Assembly (NCBI GenBank): GCA_014155875.1
Contig: JACEFZ010001340.1
Location: forward strand, 204,501 to 268,500
Origin: Cepaea nemoralis
Lineage: Eukaryota; Mollusca; Gastropoda; Stylommatophora; Helicidae
DNA length: 64,000 nt
Reading direction: 5' to 3'
Positions 25,801 through 40,800 of this stretch are shown one piece after another. The notes under the pieces were generated by a model. It did not search any database, was not told the DNA's origin, and saw only the letters and a list, made by a program, of their open reading frames with translations. Each line of letters starts with the position of its first letter. Positions within the stretch are counted from its first letter, which is position 1. A program made the position numbers and the translations under genes.

Positions 25801-28800
25801 AGCCACCTTCGCAATGGCAATTCTTGTTCTAATCTCTTCAAGGCATCTCCCATCAGATGTTATGACTGTTCCGAGATAACTGTACCGATTCACTTGTTTA
25901 AGAATATGCCCATTTACTTGTATATTACATTGTGGTATTTCCTTCTTCCCAGTGATGACCATAATCTGTGTCTTCTTACAATTCAATTCTAACCCTAGTT
26001 GTTCACTGTGTGCAACAACCGCATCTACTAAATGTTGCAGGTCCTGTTCATTGTCTGCAATCAAGACTGTATCATCTGCATATCTAATGTTATTGATGCA
26101 TCGTCCCCCATTGTTGATTCCTTCCATATCTTCTATATTTCTGAAAATATTTTCACTGTACAGGGAAAAAAGATCTGGAGACATTACACATCCCTGTCTC
26201 ACACCTCTCTTAATAGGCTGATATTGACCTACTTCATTATCAATTCTTATGGCAGCTTGTTGTTTCCAATATATGTTTTTTACAAGTCTAAGATCTTTTC
26301 CATCAATTTGTAGATCTTCAAGCATCCTTAACATGTCGACATGTCTCACTTTATTGAAAGCCTTTGTGTAATCAATAAAACAAAGATGCAGATCTTTGTT
26401 TACTTCTATAGAACATTCAATTACTGTTCTCAGTATATAAACAACATTTACTGAACCCTTGTCTTCTACAAACCCACATTGTTCTTCTCCTATTTCAGGT
26501 TGTATTTTCTTCCTAACTCTTTGCATGATAGTTCTTAGCAAAATCTTCGTGTTGTGATTCATTATTGTTCGATGCTGATAACATTCCAAGGCTCCCGATT
26601 TCTTTGGGATTGCAATAAATACAGAGGTACATAATTCATGAGGTATATTTCCAGTATCATATATTGTATTCAGCAATCTGGTAACTTTATCTATTCCATA
26701 TTCTTCTAAAGCATTAATCATTTCTGTTGTGATGCTGCCTGAACCGGGGGTCTTGCCACATTTCAGATGGTTAAGAGCATTCTGAAACTCCATCTTCAAA
26801 ATTGATGATCCTTCATATTATTTTGAATATTGTACTGTTCTTCTCTGTTATCATCATAAAGGTTTTCACATAATCTGACCATATATGTAAAATCTGATTT
26901 TTTTCTATTATGATTTTTCCATCTTTTGTCTTTAGGCAACCTGATGTTCTTTGATTTGTAAGCTCCTGAATTCTTATGTGCATTAGTTTGTATTTTTACT
27001 GTTGTGTTGTTTTTCAATTTATGTGCAGTTTTTCTCAAGCCATGCTTCTTTTGCCTCCTTACAGGATATTCTGACTTTTCTGTGAATTTCTTCATATTTG
27101 GCAGGATTATTTTTGTTCTGTCTTCTTGTTTTCATTAGTTGTAAAATTTCTTCAGTCATCCGTGTCTTACGACCCACTTTCTTTAATTTTGGAATCGATT
27201 TTTCTGAAGCACAACTGATTGAATTCTTCAACATTTCCCATTGATTATCCACATCTTGAAATAGGATCTCTAGATCAGACAATATATCAAATTTGTTCTT
27301 TACCTCTATGTTAAAATTATCTTGTATTTCTTTGTCAGTTTTCAATTTGCACAAATCATTTTTAGGGTTTCCTGTTGTATACTTGACTTTCTTTAACTTT
27401 ACCCTCAATGTGCCTGTAATTAATCTGTGATCACTGTAACAGTCTGCATTGGGGACTGTTTTTACGACTGTTAACGCATTTCGAAACCTTCTGCTAATCA
27501 GGATGTAACTTATCTGGTTTTTAATCCTGTTGTCTGACTCCTCCATGTTGTTTAAACCAGGTGTTTTCCTACAACCATTTCTTGTTCTTTTGCCCATTCC
27601 ACAAGTCTGTATCCTCTTTCGTTTCGCTCTCCCAAACCATGGTTGCCTACACTGCAACCATCGCCTTGATTTCCTACTTTTGCGTTGAAATCACTCATTA
27701 CAATATTTATTTCTGATTTTTTACAGTTATCCATGTCATTATAAAATTCCTCTATACTATCTTCACCGCATTCACTTGTTGGAGCATACACTTGAATGAC
27801 ATTTATTTTAAAAGGTCTTCAATTTAATTTTACTAATAGAACTCTGTCTGACACGGCCTAGTATCTTTTAACAGAATTTGACGTAAGCCAATCCAATATA
27901 ATGGCTACACCTCTTTGCCATTCTTCTCCCCCAGAATAAATAATCTTACAATCCTTTCCTGTCTTGATCCCTGCCCCTTACCACCTCGTTTTGCACATTC
28001 CTAAGATATTAAACTTCTCTCTTTCCATTTTTTGTTCCATAACAACAAAAACAATAAATAAACAGTTCATATGATATTCTGACTGTTGTTCCAAGCAGCA
28101 GAAACTTACCTGTGTCAACAAAGACCATACTTCATCTCGAATGTCGGCCAACCGTTTGACTGAGTTGACATAATGAAGCAACTTCCCGACCCCAGTCTGG
28201 ACTTCCTGTAGGCATCTGAAACAACAGTTACACCGCTGACATCAACAGTGAAAATGTTTGCTCTCACTAATCAATTAATCAAGTGCCATCTCCACAATAA
28301 AGGTCTGGATACATCAGATGTCCAACACTTACTGCCCGCATATTTTTCTGTCTGTATATCAATAGGCCAGCACCAGTTTGTATGCCAGTGTCTAGTTTTT
28401 AATCAAAGTGCTACTAAAATAATCTGCATGGAGACACTTCTGTGGCTTTAGAAGAGGGAGACGAAGAATGTGTGGGAATGTCCCGAGTGCAGTGATATTG
28501 ATTCCTAAATTCTGTTTTCAGAGAGAGTGAGTGAGTGAGCGAGCGAACGTGCGTGCGTGCGTGCATGTGTGCGTGTGTGTGACTGGAGTGTATGAATGTG
28601 GCTGTTTGACATGTGTGAATATGTGTGCGTGTGTGTGCATTTGTGTGTGTGTGTGTGTGCGCGGGTGCGTGTGTGTGCATGTGTGCGGACGACCAAGCAC
28701 TAACAGAAAAATCAGAAGCTGAATTACAAGACCACATGAATAGCCTAAACGAAATGTATATCTCTAACTCTATGCTACCAATGCCAAACCTTGACAATGA

Positions 28801-31800
28801 CAGAAAAAGATAAAAGAAAAATCACAACAGAAATGAGATTCCTGAGATGAATACTCAATGTATCAAGAAGAGATAAGATCAGAAATGAAGAAATCAGGAC
28901 TTAAGTGGAGGTTAAAGCAGCACTAGATTTTATTAGAAAGCAGCAAGTCAAATGGTTTGGCCATGCAAGTAGGTTACCAGTCAACAGCATACCACAACAA
29001 GCAATGATGTACAGACCAGATGGAAACAGAGGAAGAGGCCGACCACGTAAACTTTGGACGGAGGGAATAGCAGAGTCCATGGGAATATCAATATATGAAG
29101 CCCATAATCGAGCACTCTCATGATGTTTATACTTCACCTCGACACTGCAAGGTACAAGAGGAACATGATGAGATGAGATGAGATGAGATGAGATTAAGTC
29201 ATTCATTCAGTAGCATGTCCTTTGCAGAACCTCGCTCCCATAACAACCCTCCGGACAACTTCTCGATCACAAGCAAGATACACCCATCTGGAGATCATCC
29301 GCCACATCCTGCACCCATCTTCTCATTGGCCTACCTCTTCCTCTCTTCTCAGGCATATACCCCTCCATTACTGTTCTCTCCAAACTTTCACGACGTTTCA
29401 AGTGATCAAAATATATCAATTTTCTTTGTTTTATTGCCTTTAATAGCCTACCCTCTTCAATATTCAGCTCTTGAAGTATGGATGTATTTGTTCTTTTCTT
29501 TACCCAAGATTTTCTTAGAACCCGTCTATAACATTTATATTCAAAAACATTTATGAGCAGATCAGCTTGTTTATTAAGTGTCCAGGTCTCACAGGCATAT
29601 GTTGCAATGGGATAGAAAATGCTCTTAAAAATCTAATTTTTGTAGTTCTGTCTGTCCCACTCCATAATTTATTCAGTTGTTTTAGTCTTTGAAGAGCAAT
29701 TGATAATCGTTTAATTTCTTTCATTGTGTCACCATTGCTGGTAATCAATGACCCAAGATATTCAAAATTTTCCACCGCATTCAATCTTTCCTCATTAACA
29801 TATATTTCTTTCTTCAGAGTAGTTTTATCTGTATGCATTAGTTGTTTTCAGTAGAAGTTAAAAGAACAATTCTGAAAGCTACATTGAACTACTTGTAATT
29901 TTAACACATTGTTGAGAATCCTTGTCGTTATGGATAAAGTTCTGCCATGCAGACGAAAAGACAGAGATATGTTGTTTCAGCAGTTAGCCATTCGCAGACA
30001 AATAAATAACAAGCTTGCATGCAGATATAGACAAATTTAAAGCAAACGAAAGAAGAAGAAACAAGTTACGTGTTCATCCACTGTTGGCAGTTATCCTTTA
30101 ACTGTTTGGTTTGAAGTGGTTTGGCTGGAGTTCTCAGCATTGGCTTGAAATCTGCAAAAACATTACACAATTGATACATTCTCATTGGCTACTGTGTGTC
30201 ATTAACAGTGCAAAGATATTTATTCGACGGCAAACTACTATTAGAGAATTAAAATCCATGCAATTTTAACAATAACTTAAAACTGAGTGTAATTAATGCA
30301 AATCCAAACCAAGTATTTTAAACTGCCACAGAAAATCACTTTTCCAACCTATAGGAGTATTAATTGTTGTACACAATTATTGTTATAGTTACAATTTCCT
30401 TTGTAAAAGAAGTTATCAGGTTTTATACAACAGTCAATAGTGATAACTGGCTTTAAGTTCCGAAACATATCTATATACTTCTCTTAAGGAGCAATATGAT
30501 GCCCTAAATATTGGTGATCATGAAACACCAGAGATTCGATATGCTGATGATACAGTATTACTATTCACATCCCAGAATGGTATAGACCAACTAATAACCT
30601 CAACACAAATCATAACTTATATCCTAACACAGCAAAAATAAAGATAATGCATACAAATAAAACTAATATGGACAAAGAAATATATGTTAATTAGGATAAA
30701 TTGGATGTGATGGAAACATTTTTAATATCTTGGGTCATTAATAAACAACAATGGTGACACAATGAAAGACATTAAAAGACGAATATCTATTGCTCTTCAG
30801 AAAATAAAACAACTGAATAAATTGTGGAGTGGGACAGATAGAACTCCAAAAATTAGATTTTTAAGAGCATGCATCTTTCCCATCGCAACATACGCCTAAG
30901 CTGAACAGCGCATAAATGCCTTTGAAAATGAATGTTATAGACGGGCTCTAAGAATATCTTGGATACTGAGAAGAACAAATGAATCCATACGACAAGAACT
31001 CAATATTGAAGAAGGTTGGCTACTAAAAACGATAAAACAAAGAAAATTAAAATATTTTGGTCACTTGACATGTCATGAAAGGTTGGAGAGAACAATAATG
31101 GAGGGGTACATGCCCGGGAAGAGAAGAGGAGGAGGCCAAGGAGAAGATGGGTGCAGGATGTGGCTGATGATCTCTAGATGGTTGTATCTAGCCACTTTAG
31201 TAACATTTTCTGAATTGATTGTTAATTATATACCCTGCATAGTTGGATGCCTCTTGAAAAAAACACAAATCCAACGGTAACTTATTCAAGTCTGTAGGTC
31301 AATTATAAGCCGTGATATTGATTGTGTGTCAGTTTATCATTTAATATAGACAAATTAAAAACAAAAAAACGATTTTGACCTTTCCCTTTTTGTGGCCTAC
31401 CTGCACACTCACACAACTGTTGGTTACACTGACGCCAAGGGATATTACCACTGCCACTGTCTAAATCAAGGACAGATAACTCTGCCAGTTTATATATATA
31501 CACACGCACACACAGATATATACATCTTCACATCATGCTGTGATGATGTCACACCGCGCACTGTTGTCAACGCGATGCTGCGAGATGGAGATCCATTTTA
31601 ACCAGAGAATTCGCCTTACAAAATTATCCAAAAATAATCGACCCCGGCTGCATAGAGTGATTACAATTTACACATATATACTACAATTGGTGTTGAATGC
31701 AAACAATCATTCATTATCATTTTGTCGCTCTGAATAATCCATAAGAATATTAAATGAGCATCGCTTGATTATGACATAGAAAACCGCTATTTTTCCGCCA

Positions 31801-34800
31801 TTGAAATATCCCATTACAGCATCGTAGCACGCGATCTTAACGATTTCTGTTTTGGGATGTCCCCGCTGATTTAAATAGTCAAAAAATTCACAGTATGCGT
31901 AAAAATTGATGCTCAACTGAATTAGTCATACAAGATCAATTTGAAACGTTTATATAAGACAAAATTTATGAGTCAATTTTTCTCGGTAAGAAGAAAAATT
32001 TGAGAAGCCAAGATGTATAGATTTGTAGGCAATGGAGGGATCTACAATCCTTGGTAATCAGTTTCTGTTTTAATGCGATCTTGAAATAATTGTGGAATTT
32101 AACATCATGCGTAAGCTTACCACCCCCATATCAGAGACACAAAAACAAATAACAGAACGTTACCGCAAAAAAAAAAAATTCCCGTAAAATATGCAAACAT
32201 GAACCGCAGTACCTAGTTGTATCAGATGCGGGACATCTTGTTTATGACCGAGAAGTTTTCCGGAAGATTGTTATGGAAACGAGGTTCTGCAAAGGACATG
32301 CTACTGAATGAATTAATTAATTAATGTTACCTTTCAAAACTACTAAAAAACCTAGTAACTTTTTCAGTGATGTAATAAAAGTTAAGTGATGACAATGACA
32401 GCACAAAAACAACATGGGCAGTGCTTTTAAATGCAACTTTTTTTGGAATTATAGCAATAACAATACATATAAATGTGTATGAAACATGTGTAGTTATGTA
32501 ATGAGACATAAAGCACATCCCCATCACAAGACTCAACTCACTTTTCACAGACTGTGGTAGACATTTGGAGAATATAGTCCCCTGCAAGTCCAGGATCAGT
32601 TTTTCTGTAGCAAAATCAAAGAAGCTCTTACCATGCTGCAGATATACATCCTTTCTAGCAAGTTAAAACAATGATAGATAATAAGGAATGTTAGTGGTTA
32701 AAAACTTTACTCTGGGGCAAGCACAACAGGAGGCTTATGATCATCAGAAGCAGTGCCCCCCCCCCCCCTCGCTGAATTTTACCATCATTACACTCTCAGA
32801 GAGTGAGCCTATCTGGGTCATGACTCCTGGGTGTCTTTTTCCTGTCGTGCTTATCCACCTTCGAGACATCCATTTATTATACTTTTCCAACAGCGGCATT
32901 GCTAAGCGTGTCTGCCCAGAAGCTATCCCACCCCTGGAGTGTGAACATGATGCACATGGTGCATCTACCAAACTACACTCATTACAGGCTTCAATTCTGA
33001 AGGTTAGAGACAAAGTGTTAGAAGAAATTATGAAAGTTATCTGAATGACTGCTAAACACATTAGCAAGTGGGATAGCCTAATTTCTAATGTGGATAAAGT
33101 TTGAAATGTGCAGCATAAACAAGTGTTAAATGCTTAGTTCAGTTTATTAGCTCTATGAGCATTTGTAAGTGATGTGTAAAGTGGTATAAACTCTACTGCG
33201 GAGCAAGCACAACAGATTTCCAATCATCAAAAATCCCCACTTGCCAAACAATTTGGCCTCTTTACTTTCTTGACATTCTCTGGGGGTAGGGTCATGACTC
33301 AGGACATTTTTTTCTCCTGTCATGTATTTGCACCTTGTTTTCCAGTTTTGAAATATTTTTAAATAATTTTCCGCACTTATCCCACAAATAAACAAATAAG
33401 CCGATGTGTGTGTCTCCCCACAAGCCACCCTGCCCTCTAAAAGGGCTGAACACTGTATACCTGGTGCATCAAGTCCTGTCAAAATTATCATGGCACCTTC
33501 TTTTCAACCTCAGGAAAACCAACACCTTACTTGGACCATTGCCTCCACTTATGTTCAGTCCCGTGGCAGATTCTATGGTTGCACTTCATATATTCTAGAT
33601 CATGCCACAATGAGGTAGAGCAGCCAGTTTCCTTTTTTGCCATTTCTCCTTCCTAGCCAATTCTTAGAATTCAGAAAATGATTCAGCACCCAATCTATGA
33701 GACTGGGTCAACTTCATGGCCAAATTGCTAGGGAATAAAGAATCCTACCACTGCTGAGAATTAAACCTAGACGCCTGTCTTGGTAAACAAGTGTACAAAC
33801 CATAATGCTTCCAGTGTACTACGCATGTTTTCTGGTGGCCAAAATAATTTTCATGAAACATAAAAATTATGTTTCAGAGGCCAACAAAGGTCTGCTTCCT
33901 AATGGTTGAACTTTCCAGGGTCTACTGCATTACCTACAGAATAACATGGGCAACTCCTGAGAGAGTAGACCCACCTAGTGTTGTGAAAATGTGCAGTTCA
34001 ATCCTACCATGCAAAGACTCTGACCTTTGTTTAATTAAGATGGCATGAGAGTAATGCTAACAGTTAACTAGACCGTAGAATATACCCTCCTGGGAAGAGG
34101 AGGGAAGACTGTGAAGACTGAATGAACATGCATACACCAAACATTGTTCTAAAGAAACAATCAGCATGCATGCACTTCACCATCTGTTATGCAAGACTAA
34201 CATGATGAAAAGCCAGCAGAATGATTTCAGATGAGGTATTACTGAAAATGACAAGAATAAGCTGCATGGACAAATTGACAAATGAACAAGTTCTAGAAAA
34301 TATAATAGAACAAAAATAAATTCTTTAATAAAAACGCAATTCACAAAATGAAAACTCCCTCAGCTCAAGACATGAAGAAGTACCAAAGAGAGTACTGAGG
34401 GAAAATAGAAAAAACAACACATATAAAGCAGGCTTGTACAAATCTATAAATACAAACATACATGAAATTAAGGAGATGTTGGGGGAAGGATCTGAGCAGC
34501 TATGGGTTTTTCGGAGTGCAAGGATGATATCCCAACAGATAGATAACTAACTAGCTAACTAACTAACAAACAAACAAACGAGCGAACAAATTAACTAAGT
34601 AATTAACTAAAATAAACTAAACTAAACTAAACTAAACTAATTAACTAACTAAAGAGAATAGCAACAGACAGGCAACAATTAAATGAAATGATCAGAAAGC
34701 TTCATGACCAGCCCATGGCCTGAAATACTTGATGATGATGACGAAGTTCAACAACATAAATTATAAATACACATATGTAACTGGCGACACAGACATACTT

Positions 34801-37800
34801 TCAATGAATTAATTGCGGGGAATCCTCATTAAGGTGATGGATTTGTTTCTGTCTGGGACAAACAGAAAACCCTAACCTGCACAGTTCACGGCGACTGCGC
34901 TAGCCAGGCAGCCTTAATTGCTCAGGCAGGGTACTGTAGGCAGTAGATGACAATTTTTAAAAAAGAACCTCCCAATCATTCACCTTGACACTGTTTGGAT
35001 ACCACATCATTCAGTATTGTCATCAGAAGTCCGCTATCCTTATGTGATTTGTTAGACTGCTGAGAATCATGGGAGTAAAATACAGAGTAGATCTGCCTTA
35101 AAGTTGATGTCAGCAGTCGGGTGACCCCTATAATCTGAGACTTGACATTACTCTGGTGACCTGAGTGCAGAATCTCTTGAAGAGTTTTCTGAAATAATCA
35201 AAATCACAAAATCTAAATTAATTTTGTCTGACAACAAATGAAGTAAAACCATTAGGAAAAGAAGCAGTTGCATAACCAAAGAAGAAATCAGGAGAAGAAA
35301 TCAGGATAAAGATACATTTCATTTCATGCAACTCAATGAGAGACTAAGTCTATGAACACAGGAATCTGTTAACATAAAATTATCAGAATGTGTCAAGATT
35401 GTACAGTTTTTGATAAACACACGAGTTGGAAAATTTGGCAAGACATGAGAGAACATGAACATAATAGCTAACACTAATAATAATCAGAAGATAAAGGCCC
35501 AAGGACAAATTACAATGTATACAATTGAAAAACACCACAGAAAGACACAGAGAAGTAAAGAGACAGCCAGTAAGCAGTGACAGTAAATACCCCAGGTTAA
35601 AGGACAGATAGATTACAGACAAAGCTTGCGAGAACAGTTCAGAATGAGGGCATAGAATAGAAGACGGTGCCAGACATATATACCATATAGACATATCAGT
35701 CTACAACAGAACAAGAGAACTAGAACTGTTAGGAAAGATAGAGTTTTAACTATTTGCAGCAACAATGAGAGGTACAGGACATAGAATGTAACTGTAACAG
35801 AGAAATAAAGAGTTAAAATTGGCAGTCAACTACATGACAAGATATCTATCTGAGAATTTAACAGATGCACACACTGATCACGGCAAATTTCACCATTAAA
35901 GAACTCCTACTTGCAGACGATCAAGCACAAATTGCAAAAACAGAAGAAGATGTACAAGTCCATATAAATAGTCTAAATGAAATGTGTAAGGAACATAACA
36001 TGAAAATTAGTATCAGTAAAACAGAAGTAACGACTACAGCCAAAGAAGAACAAACAATAAAGATTCATGTAAAAGAACACTCCCTGAAACAAGTAAAGAG
36101 CTTCAGGTAAAATAGGAAGTATAACATCATCAAATAGCAAATCAGAAGATGAGATTTAAAATAGATGCAATAAAGCAAACCAACTCATTGGATAAATGCC
36201 ACCAATACTAAAGAACAAACATGTATCAGAAGATACTATAAAAAAGCACTCTACAACACAATCTTTCTACCAACTCTTTGCTACCAATGCCAAACATGGA
36301 AAATGACAAAAAAGGTGCTCTTATCCATTCAGACATGCTGACCTCCCAGCAAGAGTTCAGAATGCATACATGGTTTTATAGAATTTGTAGTAAAAGCTGG
36401 TTCATGAACAAAACTGTATGATGGTGAAATTGTATGATAATGATTGGGGAATGCCCATGGACTTCCCCTGCCTTCCCTTGAAGACTGACCAGGATGTCTT
36501 TGGCTGTTCTAAATGGGCCAGCTGGCGAGGGGATAATACCATAACAGCGAGAGTCACTGGCATTGGCACCTAGCCGTCTTGATAGACGATAGTTTGTGCT
36601 TTAAAAAGGCATAATAACTTTTATCTATGGTGGTAGTTATGTGACTGATAAGGCCAATTCACGTTGTAATTGTCCGTTCACAGTGGGTGCATATGAACAC
36701 ATGGTCATTTCCACCATCATGCATGATCTTACGTCTCACACGCTCGGTGTGTGACTTATCTGAAATAATTTTCTCCTTTGTCTTTATTCCATTTCTGATG
36801 TTTGCCCTCCATGCAACACGTTCAGCGGAGACTTGCTCCCAATGTGCATTATCAATGCCTGTATCAATCATGTCCCGCTTACACACATCTTTGTACCGTA
36901 GTAGAGGCCGACCCTGAGATCTCTTACCCATCTTTAATTCAACAAAAAAGATGTCCTTTGGTATTCTACCATCATTCATCCTCCTAAGATGTCCTATCCA
37001 TCTAAGTCTACGAAGATTGATTGATTGATTGATTGATTGATTTAGGAACCGACATCACAGCATTCGGGACATTCCCATAAGCGCTCCGTCTCCATCCTCA
37101 GCAGCCAGCGAAGAGTTCCAACACTAATAGTTCCAGTAGCAATCTGATTATATGTCCGTCTCGCCTTTCCTCCGAGCGCCGAGCGACGGCCAGATCCCCT
37201 CGTCACACCTCGCTGCCTCATTCTTACCAGACTATGGTGATCCTTTTGCTCCTCCGAGGTGTACACGTGCTCCCACAAGGCCGCAACTACGTCTGCCTTG
37301 TCATGCATCAATACTCCACCAAGTTTTGCCGAGCCAGCCAGTCTGTCCGCCTATTCATTTCCCAGCACACCGGCATGCCCCGGAGAAAAGATCCAGGTGA
37401 TGCTTGCCACCCGTGACCTCCAAAGAGAAGCAAGCCAACAGCGAGAGTCAAATGTCCTACAAAACACCCGGGAAGGTAACCCAGCTAACAAATACCTGAA
37501 GAAGTTGGATGTCTGTGCCGAAAGGTTCAAATATTACAGCTCTGCTGTAAACAGGCACAACGCAATTATGTCTGAAACAACATTCCAGACGAACGCAGAA
37601 GAAGAAGAAGAAGAAGAAGAAGAAGAAGAAGAAGAAGAAGAAGAAGAAGAAGAAGAAGAAGAAGAAGAAGAAGAAGAAGAAGAAAAAGAAGAAGTATGAT
37701 AGTGAATTATCATCATGTAGCAAATCCTCTACACAACATCGCTTTCATCATAAACCGCCAAAATAGCCCGCTTTGATATAACCTTTGATAGTTCCCTTCC

Positions 37801-40800
37801 CTCATGTTGTTTCATGTCCAGAGTGTCTCTAATGTCCTGCATCCACTTTCTTCTTGTTCAACCCCTGCCTTAACTATCATAATAGTAAATATCAAAGTGA
37901 TATAGCACAAAACTTCATTACATGAGCACAGTATAAATGCTGCATGTAGACATCACAGTGTGGAATACACAAACTACTTATATAATCTGTTTAAAACTTA
38001 CTGTGCGCGCCAGCAGAAACTCTGTGAAAACTTGCCTCGGTGTGTTGTCCTCTAACAGAACAATTGAACACAGAACCTGAGCCATATGCTGCAGAAGTTA
38101 AAGTAAGTGACACTGACATTAAACACTAAATTATATTTGAATAACGATATAATATTGTTAGCAAATAATATTGTTTGTGTCTTCGTTATTCAAAGTAAAT
38201 TTTATATATTTATATAATTGGTTGTTTGTGATTTACTAGGCAATTTTTAGTTCAGTAGTTTGCCATTGCTTTCTGAACAGCTAACGTTAAATACCACAGA
38301 AATCAACGCAAAGCAGTCTGCTTCTAAATCGCCCACTGATGATTTCAAACCCTTGAGATTGTATGCCTGAGAATTATGAAACTCTGCATCCTACTGTCCC
38401 ATCCCCTAAGCCAAAAATGTCAGTTTGATCTCTCTCTCTCCTTCTCTCTCTCCCTCCCTCTCTCTCTCCCCCCTCCATCTCTCTCTCCCCCCTCCCTCTC
38501 TCTCCCCCTCTCTCTCTCTCTCTCTCTCAAAGAATCAGATGGAAAGATTATATCAAAGGCAGACTAAGCAAATGCAACTCAAAACTGTCTAGCAAAGTTT
38601 GGCTCATGGTCCAAAAAGTGTTCCAGAGGATAAGACAACCAGTCTCACACAAACCCTCCTCAGTCACCTTTTACGACATGTATGGTAGGTTCAGATGGAC
38701 GAATAGCAGTTGTAAAGAATATACAATTAAGGCAAGAGACAAGCAGTGTTGGAGATCCATTACAGCCAACCTTCATTGTGGAGATGGCACACGATTAACA
38801 TTGCTTCCCATAAGGCCCGTGGAACACATGAGCAACAAAACTGACTACTGCTAACAAAATCCAGAAAACAACTCCATTAATAGTTTAAGGGCTGACTAAC
38901 CTGAAGAAGATGATGATAATGGTGATGATGATACTCATCATCATATGCTATCATGGTTGCCATCGCACACAATCACCAGTCTTCCATCAAGTCTGTGTTC
39001 TTGTCCTTATTATGTTACTTGGCCAATACTAGGCATTTATCTCTGAATTCATCTTACTCTTTTCCTATCAAGTTTGTCAGCTGTCACTAAGTTGCCACAT
39101 TTATTTCTCTTAAGAACATCTTGATTGTTTATGTCTAATTTCTCTCATCCATATAATTACTTAAAGATGCTAGTAACAATATATTTTCATCATCAAATGA
39201 CAGAAAATTTATTTTAAAATAATAAAGCAATAGTTTAAAGAGAAATTACTGCCTTTGTCTTTTTCGTTGCCGCCCTTCTACCCCATGGCATTGAGGAAAA
39301 CAAATCCTAGAGCCCATGCACATTTATCATATAAATACAACATTGGCCAGATGAAAGCCAGTGTGGTTATTCAAGGAAGAAATTACTGTACAGATATAGA
39401 CTTACCTCATCACTTAAATCTGTATCTGTGTCTGTTAGCAATAAACGACAGCCCTACAAGGACATGATATATGTATATGAGTATAACTGGCAACACAAAA
39501 TGATGCTATCTTATAACACATTTATGGATAATTGTACAGCTAATTCTCAACCAATTTACACAAAATATTGCTCAATTTTTTTCTTCTTCCTCTTCTTCCT
39601 CATTCTCACTCAGATCACCAAGTGAATGACTCCAATGAAAGCGGTCGTTATTTTCAGGTTCATGGCATCCTTGTACAGTTTTCAGTTTGAAAGAATGATG
39701 CCATATTTATTTACGTTCATTACTGGAAGTTGAGCAGGAGACTGAAGAGGTGCCTGGCAGTCATGGGACTATTGTTATGCATAAAGAAATCCCTGAGTTA
39801 TGACAGTTCAACTTACGATGCATTCAAAGTTACATAGCTCATCCATTAAAAAATGTTTTTACTTATGCCGCTCGCTTACAACCCTGATGATTAGCATACT
39901 ATTTTCACCTGTTCATAAACTGTACTATATGGTGGTGGTGGCAGATGGCTCACAGAACATCGCAGGTTCCAGCATCCACAAGTCATGTCATTATTCACTG
40001 TGAATCGAGACTCTCCAGTGACAACTTGTGATCTCAGTATTCTCATGTTTTAACATTATTCCATTATCTGTCTACAACGCGTGGCTCTAGTGAAAGTGAT
40101 AATAGTGGTTCTGATTGTCAAGGCCACCAATATCAGCATACGACAGGTAAGAACAGGACGGCTTGAAGTGAGCTGGGTGAGGGCCTAGGTCACAGTAGGA
40201 GATAAAAGGCAAAAGAATACAGAAAGAAGTGATTTACAGCTGCACTGTTTCAAGAAAATATCTGATGTAGCAACTTCATAAAGACGTGAAGTCTGAATTA
40301 AGGTGTAAACTTTGGGATATGTGCGAGCATAAATAATCATGAACGAGAAGATCACTTGATTATTCAACACTGATTCACGAGATCCACTGAGTAATAACCA
40401 TTAGTGTGATCAGATGTGAGCACTAACCATTTACTATAGCTAAGGCACAGGCTCGAGCCTTTTGTATATTCATAAATGTGTTAAGTATGTCTTCTTGTAG
40501 TCCATACTGTGTGGCATTGGTGATGACTGTCCACAGCCTTCTGTCCTGCATGCTGTCAATCATTTCTGATACTGCTGTTCCTTCATGCCATGATGTCAAA
40601 CCATCCAGCATCTCTCTTGATCACCCTCTCCTACCTTCCAACTTTCACATTGTAATGGCATACTCCAGTTTTTTCATTCTCATGACATGCCTATAGAATG
40701 TGGACTGTCTTATTCTGATGCGAGTAATCAGTTCTTTCTGTGAGTTCACTTCTTTCAGGATATCTTCATTGCTCTTTCTATCTGCCCATGATGTTCTCAT

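Larger units (their letters stand above)
25297..28033 (-). mobile_element. RTE-like LINE (RTE-1), nearly full length, 11 bp TSD
   Basis: Flanked by GTTCCATAACA at 25286-25296 and 28034-28044. On the minus strand an APE-type endonuclease comes first (REKFNILGMCKTRW, DFNAKVG, SDHRL), then reverse transcriptase. The 3' tail is (GATG)n. The endonuclease half is broken by frameshifts; the RT half is open. It starts a little inside the endonuclease, so it is slightly 5'-truncated. It lies between COG1 exons 13 and 14. Confidence 0.9.

Noticed and set aside
32625..32647. Possible 23 nt micro-exon between COG1 exons 10 and 11 (CTAG ... GTAAG)
   Set aside because: Including it puts exon 11 out of frame with an early stop; exons 10 and 11 join in phase without it.
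37259..37699. Frame ending in a long poly-Glu tract
   Set aside because: It crosses an antisense LINE and a SINE and ends in a (GAA)n microsatellite.
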